From: Anolis sagrei
Lineage: Eukaryota; Chordata; Lepidosauria; Squamata; Anolidae
DNA length: 64,000 nucleotides
Reading direction: 5' to 3'
Assembly: GCF_037176765.1 (NCBI RefSeq)
Contig: NC_090021.1
Span: 62,067,453 to 62,131,452 of the forward strand
Positions 35,801-47,500 of the stretch are shown here, in pieces (within the stretch, counting starts at the first letter, position 1; every line of letters begins with the position of its first letter). The notes below the pieces were generated by a model, which had not been told where the DNA came from, did not search any database, and worked only from the letters and a program-made list of their open reading frames with translations. Both the position numbers and the translations under genes were made by a program.

Positions 35801-38800
35801 TAGAAACATGTTGCAAGTCAGAGTGTTAGTCACACAATACCTCTCTTTTTGGACAGGGTATAGGGGGCCCAGAACTCTGCCCCCAAACTTCTTCCTACAT
35901 CCTCAGCAGTTGTCAACTTCCAGGTGTAGTTGCTGCTGCTACTGCTTACCAGTGGGAAGGACAGGGAGGGGAGAAGCAGTTCACATAGAGATGCCTACTC
36001 TAGGTTCCTGAGGAAAGGAAAAGGAGGGTGCATTTCATCTGCAAGCAGATCCTCATTTCCTTTCTTCACTGAATCAAATCCAGCTGCTACTTTATAGTCC
36101 CTCCATTGCTTTCCCACTCAAATGAAGCAGTATAAGCAGTCCTTCCTAGGACATGACAGTAATGAAGAAAGAGGGACACAGACAGGCATGGTTAGAAGTA
36201 CACTTTAACATTGGATCTTCTCCTCAATGTGTCTGATGAAACGTAACAGGAAAACACTCCCTTAATATTAATTCAGTTTTCTGTAGACTAAATTATCAGA
36301 AATGCAATCAAGAATCCTACCCTCCACCCCACTCAAACTCAATCTGAACCAAGAACTGCCAGGTTTTACTACGGGAAAATGGCTGACGAAGAGCAGAAAG
36401 CACAGGAAAATTTCCAGATCATCTTCATACCTACTGGAAAACCACCGAGATCATCACTGTTCAGCCATTTGGCAATAATACTTCTTTGAACTCACATGTC
36501 ATCTATAGATCTCCCTCTTCCTAAGTTATGTTCTTCTTTGGTTCTTTTATAGGCCCCTTCTTGACAGAAAAGACAGTGCCATACCTTTGCTCCTAACATG
36601 ATGGCACGTTCTTGTTCCAAAACCCGTTGTTCTTTCTTATCAAATCCAGTGATTCCAAACTGGTGCACTTCCAAACGGGCCTAAAACATTACGAAAAACA
36701 GCACTGTCTTCGAAACATCCACAAACACATGACTGCCATGATGCAATTGTGTACCTAGAGATTGGTGTTCTTGCAAACCACTAAATGTCAACATGTGGGA
36801 GGACTGACAGCACAGATTCATTGAACTATTTTCCTGCAAGGATGTAACTGCAGAAATGTTGCCAGGACTTAGGGAGGATCCTACAAGAGCCTGTTGCAGT
36901 GTATCCATCTGAAGGGAAATAGCTGGACACATCACTACTGTGTCTGTTTACTGTCTGTTGCTGCCTCCTATATCTCAGCAATACAGAAATGGCAAATTTG
37001 GGGTTGGGGGTACATTGGGTAGCATTGGGAGATGATATGTGATTCCTGTAAGACTTTCTAATGCAAGCTTATGGACCAGATTTTCATTTAGAGCTGAAGG
37101 GGGATAAAAAGCCTGTCACTTGCAAACATATCATTGCATTTTCCATGCGGACATGAACAACTATATTTATTATTATAGGAAACAGCCTTTTCCATCCAGC
37201 CCATATTGTTTTAACTCTAACTGTATACTATCATAAAGCAGATCACAATATTTTGGCACATAAGTCAGAAAATATCATAAGCATCTCTCTGTCTCACTGG
37301 TAATAGAAATACAATGGCACCAAATAAAATAACAATACACATCTTTGTCATGGTACACAAAATCTGCTGTCTGAAACAAACCATCTCGGACTACAGCTGG
37401 CCCTGTTCCTCAGGGCTATTTTGTTTGAGATCTTGTCATTTCATAGCACACGATGGGTTACCTTCAATCAGCAGGACCAATTAGAGTAGACCAGTTGAAT
37501 CAATTAGTATTTGTCAAATCAGCACTTGTGTATGTTTTATGGATTCAATGGGTCTGTTCTAGTTAGGATTAAGTGTAGCATTTGGGCCTATGTGACTTCA
37601 ATCTCTTTCGCGTGTTCTTTTGCAGGAGGTTCATAAATGCATGACTTAAGCAAATAATTTGCCTTTGCATGCAACTGTGCAGATATTCTTCTGGAAGGAA
37701 GCCTCCTAAACCTCATGGCCCTAAGCAAACATTCACAAGACTGTCCTGTGTGTCCCTCCCTCCAAGAACACATTTGTATCTCATTTCCAGAAGACCCATT
37801 CACACATTCCATATAAATCTCCTTAAGCAGTCTGTAGATCAGATTGAACTAATGGGAACTTAATAAATCATTTTGAATCTACTCTACAAATGCATTTAGG
37901 CCTAGATTTGCAGTTTTCTTCAGCTACCAAGAAACCACCCTGTGGAGACAGAGCATGGTATTAATTAATTAATTAATTAATTAATAATAATAGATTAAAA
38001 ATTTACTTACTTTTTCCAGGTTAAATGCCTGACCACCTGCATGCTTTTCTTGGTAAGTTGTTTTCTCCTATACAGATATATTTTAAAAACAAAGAAAATA
38101 TTTTGTTCACAGAGTGCATTTTGCTACACAATAAGGCTAGACATGTGCATCTAAAGTTATGTATCCCAACAGCTAACATTTCCACCTCCCCACCCTCCAA
38201 TCAAAACAAGCTTTTGAGAAGAAATTGATAATAAAATATTTTTGTAAAACTAAACAACCATACTATTTGAACAAACATATAAGGGTGTAACCACATATTT
38301 AGTTTCCCAATAGCTAACCTGATTGAATTCAAAGGTGATTATTACATTTGTGTAGATAAGCAGAAAACTGCCCAAACAAGCAGAGCTGGGGAATCTAGAA
38401 ATAAGCATTATAACATGCTTAATCAGGAAATCAAATTCCAAAACTATCAGAAAATTCTTCAATTTAGTCTGAGCCAAAACTGAACCAATTCTCTCTTTGT
38501 GGGCCCTCAAGTCCCTTTAACTCAATGGTTCTCAACCTGTGGGCCTTCAACTCCCAGAAATCCTAGCAGCTTGTAAACTGGCTGGGATTTCTGGGAGTTG
38601 TAGGCCAAAACACCTGGGGACCCACAGGTTGAGAACCACTGCTTTAACTGTAATAGCTATTGCTACTTGCAGTGACACATGAGAAATCTCAATTTTTTTT
38701 CCTGCCTTCTCTTTCTCTCTTTAGTGGACTGTTATACCAATGACCCAGGTACCAAGAGACCAAGAGCACTTGGAGATGTAGTTTTTCCATGAACAACCAA

Positions 38801-41800
38801 GAGTCATGAGAAAATTAAATTTCAAAGAGGCCCTGGATGACCATACCAGCAGAGTTTCAAATGCTGGGAAGAAAGGAATTCCCCTCAATGCCCACTTAAA
38901 CCGATTTGTGGGCAATAAGCATCTTTCCTTTGGCTTCAGTTAACGTCAAGGAGGCAAAAAGAAACTCAGGAATTACAACACTCACTCCATATTTAACAGG
39001 AACATTAAGAATTTTAGGCTTAGTATTATGGATTAAGGAATTTAATTTCAAAGCTATAAAAACAAGCAAAAACCTACACTGTGTTTTTTATTCTCTGGAA
39101 CAAAAAAGAATGCTAAGTATGCCCTCAATAACCATGGGTTCTGCAAGCACAGATTCAAACACCTGCTTGCATATAGTTTTTAAACCCAAAGCAAACCTTG
39201 ATCTTGCCGTTTTATATAAGGCATGTCATTCTACTATGCCACCGTATATAATGGGAGTTGAGTATCCACAGATTTTGGTATCCCTAGGGGTTACTGAAAT
39301 CCAAATCTCTATGGATACCAATGGTCCATTGTACTCCACTACTCCTCATATTGGAGAGAATGGAACATCTATTTGGCATAGGGGAGAATGCTTAAAGCTT
39401 CTACAGATAACACAAAATCTTATAGGATTATATACTTTAGACTAGAAATCTCGTCAAATTCACTTTTGGGTCGAGAGTCCAGTGAATTCAAGATACAGCC
39501 CAAATAAGCATATAGATGAGAATGAATTTCCAAAAAAAAAAAAAAAATCCATCTGAGCTCAAACTTATGGGTGTCAAAAACACGAACAAATAAAAACCCC
39601 AAAGGATATGGGTTAAATATCAATTGCTGTGTATATCTGAGTTTAGATATATTTTGGATGTCTTGCATTCTTAATCCTATATTTGGTTCTTAATTTGAAG
39701 ATCTGTGTTTCTTATTGGATTTAAGTAATGATGTTTGCAGGTCTGTTTTGTCATCAGATTTATGAATAATCAAGAGCTTTTCTGGATACAGGGGGAGACA
39801 AATTAAAAAAACTCACCAAGTAAGACTCCACAACACCCAGACTGGCACATATGACCAAGAAAAACAAAAAAGGAAGTGAACACATCAGGAGTCGCCATAA
39901 ATGACATAGCTGTTTTCCAATAGGATTTCAAATGTTATTTGAGCCTAATTTTGTTCCACCTCTTGTACCATTCATATAGTATTAATCAGCACAGCAAGAG
40001 GTAAATTCTATTGGCTATTACAACTTGACTACACCACAGGCTATTGATAAAACTCAGGCAATTATATCCCTCTGACTCCTTGTTTTTTTTCTTGAGCAAT
40101 ACTAATATTTGGCAATCTAATGACAGACATGACATGATGCTGAATCACATCTCTGCACTAATCTGGAGCCGGTTTCCTAACAGATAAACCCCATGTTGCA
40201 AGGCACTGAGGCTAAATATAAGGTCCAAACACAGCCTAGAAAAATTACTTCTGTACACTATATATCTCAGAACCCAGCAGGCAACTGGTGAGTCTGGTAG
40301 GAAATTCTGGTAGCTGTGGTCCAAAAAGATAACTTTAGTCCCAATTCTGCAATGATTATGGCTGTGTACAAGTGGGCAATTGATTGGGAGCAGACTGTCA
40401 AATACACAAACATTCCTAACAATTGCTTAAACTCACTATCAAACCACAGAAGGCTTGAAGACGCTTGTACAATTTCTAGTTGCATTTCTCCCATTACTTT
40501 TTAAAGTATGCAGCTCAAGGAGTAAAAGCTGCCTTAGGTCCCATAGTGGGAGAAAGCAAGAATATAAATTAAAGTAATTCTGGGCATCACAACTCAAGAT
40601 GGATATTGACAGGTTGGAATGTATCCAGAGGAGGGCAACCAAAAGATGAAAAGTCTGGAAGCCATGTTCTATGAGAAGTAGCTTAGGGAGATGTGTATGT
40701 TTAGCCTGGAGGAGAGGTTAAGAGGTCACATGACAGATACATTCAAATGTTTGAAAAGATGTCTTATTGAAGAGGGAGCAACTTGTTTTCTGTTGCTGCA
40801 GAGGCTGGGACATGTTAACAGTGGATTCAAACTAAAGGAAAAAAGATTACATGCAAAGTTTAGGAAGAACTTCTACATAGTACGAGTTGTTTGACAATGG
40901 AATACCCTGTAGATATGTAGCCCAGAAGTCCAACCTTGAGGTTACCAGTGTGTGCACAACCATCTTTAGGTCCTCTAAATCTAGGAAGGGACGCAGCTGG
41001 CATATCAGTCAAAGCTGACAGTAAGCACTCCTGGCGGTCAAATTAACTTAGGCTGATATTTGGAGAGATGGATCCAGGAATACTGCCAAGCTGTGAACAC
41101 AGTCTTTCAGAGAGAGAGTAACTTCATCCATAACTGGTTGACACACCTCCATCTCCAGATTAGAACCCCTGATGGCAAGTACTTCTGTTTTGTCTAGATT
41201 CAGTTTCAATTTATTTCTCCTCATCAGCCTATTATCATATTCAGGCATACATTCAGAGAAGACACATTATCCTTAGCTGAGGCTGCTTTTGAAGGTATGG
41301 AGAAATATATTTGGGTGTCATCAGCATACTGATAATACCCCACCCCATGCTTTCGGATGATATCTCCCAGTGGTTTCATGTAAATATTAAAAAGCATTGG
41401 GGACAGAGTGGCACCTTGTGAGATTCCACATAACAGCTCCTTTTTGAGGAGCAGCTGTCCCCAAGCATCACCATCTGAAACCTGCCTGAGAGGTACGACT
41501 GGAACCACTGCGGCACATTGTCTCCGATTCCCAACCCCTCAGGCATTCTAGAAGGATACCATGGTTTATCATAATGAAAAGCAATGAGAGATCTAGAAGC
41601 ACCAACAGAGATACACATCCCTTGTCAATGTTAAGGTGGAGATCATCACCTAGGCGACCATAGCAGTCTCAACTCTATAACCTGCTCTGAAGCCAGTTTG
41701 AAATGGGTCAAGAAAGTGTATGCCATCCAGGACGGCTTGGAGTTGAAGGGCAACTGCCTTCTCAACTACCTCATCCAAAAAAGGAAATTAAGAGACTGGT

Positions 41801-44545
41801 CTGTATTTATTAAGGCCCAGGGAATCCAGGGATGGCTTTTTCAGCAGCAGTCTAACTACTGCTTCTTTTAAACAGGATGTAAAATTCCTGAGAGATGCAT
41901 TAATAATTTGTTGTAATTGAGGCTGAATTGCATCTCCTCCCTGGATGACCAGCCAAGAGGGACAGGAATCAAGAAAGCATCTGTCCTTACTTGCCCCAGC
42001 AGCTTGTCCATATCAAGAGTACACACCAAATGAAACTGATCCATTGTAATCCCACTCACAGAGTTGCTGGATGCTTTTTGATGGCTTGCACCCTAATGGC
42101 AGCATCTATCGCAGATAAACTATCTTATGTGAGATATTTTATCTGCAAAATGCCTTAATAAGCGAAACTGTAACAAGCCTTTTGTCTACCTATGCAGCCC
42201 CTTTGTGACATGAGCTTCGTTGGAAACAAGCTAGAATAGGGAATCAGAATTTGCTTAATATCTTGGCTTAATATAAAGCTCATAAGCAAAGTTCGGTACT
42301 AAAGGTGTGGCTAATTAAAGGCTTTTTAGCTAGGCTACTAGCAACATGAAAGATAGAACACAAAAGCCACTTGCCTCTTTGTTCACCTTCCTAGCAACTG
42401 AATAGGAATTGCTTCCAAATGGCCCAACAGAGTAGCTTCTGTATTCAAACAAGGCCATTTACCACCTTTTGCCAGCAATTCAGCATAGGTAGGTGGGCAG
42501 GTTGGCTAGTAACTCTTGAATGTTTTTTTCAAGAAAAAAACTTAGCTATTCACTTTTCTGCTACTGCATATCATGTGAATCTTACCTTGGAGCAATCAAT
42601 TTCAGGAGCTTCAAGTTTAACTTTCTTCTTTCTGTGTCGACCATGGAATGTCACCACTTCAATATCTGAAGCATTTTCCTGCTGAGCAGGTTTCTGTGTG
42701 GTCGTATTTGGGGATCTACATTCTGTTGCATTGTTGTTCTTATTAATAAAGTCAGATACCCATTCATTTTTCAGTTCTTCAAAGAAGTCATTTTTCCTTT
42801 TGTTTGATACTGCTGTGCCAGACTCAAGAGTCACCCTTTTGTCTTCTGATTGATTATTGTTGGAAGTCATTGCGAATTTCTCTTGTGAGTTTTTCTTTTT
42901 TCTCTTATTCTTTTTATTTCCATTTAGCAACGATTCACCTAGAATTTGAGATAAAATTGTTGTAAATCTCATTTAACTCAGCCATATAATTGGAAGGATT
43001 CCTGATGGGGTGTGCTTCTGTCTGTCAGCTCCAGCTTCCCATGAGGGGACATGAGAAAAGCTTCCCACAGGACGATAACACATCTGGGCATCCCCTGGGC
43101 AACGTCTCTGCAGACAGCCAAATCTCACATCAGAAGCGACTTGAGTTTCCATATTGATAAAGGATTTTTGAAATACAATAGCAGCCATCCATGTCACATA
43201 ACAAACCAGGAGATATAAACATGTTTTAAAACTGTCTAGCAGGCCTTTGGATTCTAACTACTCATAGATAACAACACCTGGGAAAGATGCAAAGAAAGGT
43301 GGCATGGCCAAAGAATCAGATGTGGGTGGCTATGAATAGGAATTATGGATAGAAACTATGCATAGGAGTCAGGAACTGATTACAGAGATGTATATCATAT
43401 AACAGAAGCCATGTCCAGATGCAATGAATAGATTGAAAGGTTAATTTGATAAAGGAAGAGTACTGAAAACCCACAGTTCAGGTAGATGAGATCACTTCTC
43501 TTTCAAGTACAAAGACAAGGAGATATGATGCTGAGATAAGCCATGGATGCGTGGGGTTCAATATTACTGCTGTTAATAAATACCAAGCAAACAGGAAATA
43601 GATACTGTATCTTACTTTAGAGCTGTGTTACTAACTGTTGCGACTTACAGAGAGTGGTCAACCCTCCTGTTTAAGGAGCTCCACTGGCTGCCATTCATTT
43701 TCTGGTCCCAATTCAAGGTGCAGGTTCTTACCTACAAAGCCCTGAACGGTTTGGGACCCGCCTACCTGCGTGACCGCATTTCTGTGTACGAACCCACACG
43801 ATCTCTTCGATCATCTGGAGAGGCCCTGCTCATGCTCCCACCTCCTTCGCAGGCGCAATTGGTGGGGACGAGGGAGAGGGCCTTCTCAGTGGTGGCCCCC
43901 CGACTCTGGAACCCACTTCCCAGGGACATTAGACATGTGCCAATGTTGGCAGTCTTTAGGAGGAGCCTGAAAATGTGGTTGTTCCAGTGTGCCTTCCCAG
44001 AATAAGGAGAACTCTCAGCAATATGTCCTAATATGCACTTTAATACTGACATAGGATGGACTGTACTCCCTCATTTCTCTCCGAAAAATCCTATCCTTGT
44101 TATATTTTACCTTGTTCACATCAGCATATTTTCAATTTTAATCTATTACATTTGGCCCAGCCATTTTTAAAATTGTTTATGTCACTATTGATTTTTTTTG
44201 TTTATGTGATTTATATGATTGATGTTGTGCTTATTGATGTTTTGTTTGATGTACTTTGGGCTTGGCCTCATGTAAGCCGCACCGAGTGCCTTGGGGAGAT
44301 GGTAGCGGGGTACAAATAAATATTATTATTATTGTTATTATTATTACAAGGGCAGATTGTATCAACCTACATTTTAGGAATTTTATAATTTTCAAAATTT
44401 TAAAAATGTATTGAGATTTTTATGCAGTTATTATACTTGTCATTGTATTTATACTTATGTACTGTTGTCTGCATGTGGCACTTGGAGTGCTTCTGTGAGC
44501 CACTCTGAGTCCCTTTGGGGAGATGGTGGCGGGGTACAAATAAAG

Positions 44546-44588
<43 letters not shown>

Positions 44589-47500
44589 CCTCTGGTCAGA
44601 TTCCAAACCATTTGATCTAGGTCAATCCTTCAATCTTATTAATAGGAGTGAATAATAGTGTAGTGTAGACATATCCAACCACTGTTTTAACCAATAACAG
44701 AAACAGGATTCACAGCCTTAGTAGAACTGAATTGAAAGAGCCAAATCCTTTCTCACCACCATCATCAACAGATCTCTGATTGGGTCATGGAAGCTGGAAG
44801 AGACTAACACTGCATATTATCACAAACAAATAGACCAGAGCTTTCCAAACCTGCCATGATGATGACACACTTCTTAGGCATGGCTCATTTCACAGCAATC
44901 ATTCGGTTTTACTAGCAAACTGGAGGTTAAACCAATCCCTTATAAGAAATAAGTGCACATACATACACTGTAACAACAAAATGTATAGGGATACAACATT
45001 ACTTATGAAAACTTTTCATTTATATGTTTTTAAAATTAAGATATTTTTGTTAAGCCTACATTTCTAAGATGTTGTGTCATGTCTCGTCACATTTGTGTGA
45101 CACACCTACACACTGCAGCCAACACACTAGCATGTCGTAATACATGGGTTGGAAGGCTCTGAGACAGACACTGTGGCTAAGGGCTGTTCCTAGCACTGTC
45201 CTGCTAGAGGAAGAAGCACAAAAAACCATTAACGTGAAGCACTGAAAGACCACCTGGAACTGTTGTAAAATGTTTGCTCTCTGCTTTTTAGCCAAAAGCA
45301 TCAGGCATCACACCAAAAATCAGATTGAGAGTGCATCTACACTGTAGAATTAATGCAGATTGACACCACTTCAACTGTCATGGTTCAATGTTATGGAATC
45401 CTGGGAGCTGTTGTTTTACAAGGTCATAGAATCACAGAATAATAGAGTTGGAAGAGACCTCCTGAACCATCCAGCCCACCCCTGCGGAGAACAGGAAAAT
45501 CACATTCAAAGCACACCTGACAGATGGCCATCCAGCCTCTGTTTAAAAGCCTCCAAAGAAGGAGCCTCCATCACACTCCAGGGCAGAGAGTTCCACTGCT
45601 GAACGGCTCTCTCTGTCAAGAAGTTCTTCCTAATGTTCAGGTGGAATCTTCTTTCCTACGGCCATTTTACACAGCCCTATATCCCAGAATATCAAGGCAG
45701 AAAATCCCACAATATCTGCTTTGAACTGGGTTATCTAAGTCCACACTCTGATAATGTGGGATTTTCTGCCTTGATATTCTGGGATATAGGGCTGTGGAAG
45801 GGCCCCTAGTCTCCAGGGCAGCAGAAAACAAGCTTGCTCCCTTCTCCCCGACTTCCCCTCACATATTTAGACAGGGCCATCACTTCTCTCAGCTTTCTTT
45901 TCTGAAGGCTAAATATGCCCAGCTTTTTAAGCCATGCCTCATAGGGCTTGTTCTCCAGACCCTTGATCATTTTAGTTGCCCTCCAGCTTACCAACATCTC
46001 CCTTCAATTATGGTGCCCAAAATTGGACACAGCATTCCATTTGTGATCTGACCAAGGCAGACCAAGGTTGTCCCATGATGGCACCTCACGCTATGCTACA
46101 ACTCCCAGGATCCCATAGTGTTAAGGCAGGGCAGTAATCCGCATGGATTCAATGCTTTGGAATGAATTTTTTTTTCATGTCAGGAGCGACTTGACAAGTT
46201 GCTTCTGGTGTGAGAGAATTGGCCCTCTTCAAGGACGTTGCCTAGGGAACGCTTGGAGGTTGTGATGTTTTACCATCCTTGTGAAAGGTTTCTCTCATGT
46301 CCCTTCATGGAGAGCCGGAGCTGACATAGGGAGTTCATCCGCACTCTCTCTAGATTTGAACCTCTGACCTGTCGGTCCTAAGTCCTGCCAGAACAAGGAT
46401 TTAACCCATTGCGCCACTGGGGGCTTGATTTGGAATGATGGGATCTGTAGTTTGTTGAGGTACCAGCACTCTTGGGCTGAAAAGGCTAAAAGATCTTGTA
46501 AAACTACAACTCCCAGGCAGTTTCTGGAGTTAGGTGAGCTTAAGCACAGGGCCTCGTAGGGATGCCAAAGTGCTTGTTTATAAAGCTATTGTCCTCCCAG
46601 CCCTGCTATATGCCTGCGAAATGTGGACTGTCTACAGGCGTCACATGTAACTCCTGGTACGATTCCATCAGTGGTGCTTCCGGAAAATCCTGCAAATCTC
46701 TTGGGAAGGCAAGCAGACAAATGCCAGCAAACTGGAAGAAGCAAAGACCACCAGCATTGAAGCGATGGTCCACCGCCATCAACTCTGCTGGACTGGCCAC
46801 GTTGTCCGGATGCCTGACCACCTTCTCCCTAAGCAGTTGCTCTACTCCGAATTCAAGAACGGAAAACGGAATGTTGGTGGACAGGAAAAGAGATTTAAAG
46901 ATGGGCTCAAAGCCGACCTTAAAAACTCTGGCATAGACACTGAGAACTGAGAAGCCCTGGCCTTTGAGCGCTCCAGCTGGAGGTCAGCTGTGACCAGCAG
47001 TGCTGCAGAATTTGAAGAGTCACGAATGGAGGGTGAAAGAGAAAAACGTGCCAAGAGAAAGGCGCAAACGAGACCGCCTTCCATGTGGAAACCAATACCC
47101 TCACTGTGGGAGAAGATGCAGGTCAAGAATAGGCCTCCACAGTCACCTACGGATCCACAAGAATACTGATCCTGAAAGACTATCCTACTCATCCAACGAG
47201 GGATCGCCTAAGTAAAGTAAGTTGATAGCAAACATGGGCAAACTTTGGCCCTCTGGGTGTTTTGGATTTTAACTACCGGCTGTTAGGAATTGTGGGAGTT
47301 GAAATCCAAAACACCCAGAGGGCCAAAGTTTGCCGGTGCCTGGTCAATACTCTAGGTAGGAGAGTGTGCCACAAAGCAGGCGGTGTAGGCCTAACAGGCC
47401 TTCCTCCTTCTGGGCCCAAGGAAGGGCCTTCAGGACTGAAGTGTCATGGGGCCTGCTTGGTCCTCAACCTGGGATTCCACAGCACTGCATTGACAGGACA

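Larger units (their letters stand above)
45325..46555. mobile_element. hAT-like MITE pieces broken up by later insertions
   Basis: 45325-45430 (GTGCATCTACACTGTAGAAT, TAATGCAG..), 46066-46165 and 46429-46555 (CTACAACTCCCAGGATCCCA, AAAACTACAACTCCCAGG) belong to one palindromic family. A CR1 copy and a SINE separate them. Confidence 0.6.

Noticed and set aside
38906-39445. 179-codon plus-strand frame
   Set aside because: Runs through C1orf131 intron 2 and a Tigger-like repeat; no family resemblance.
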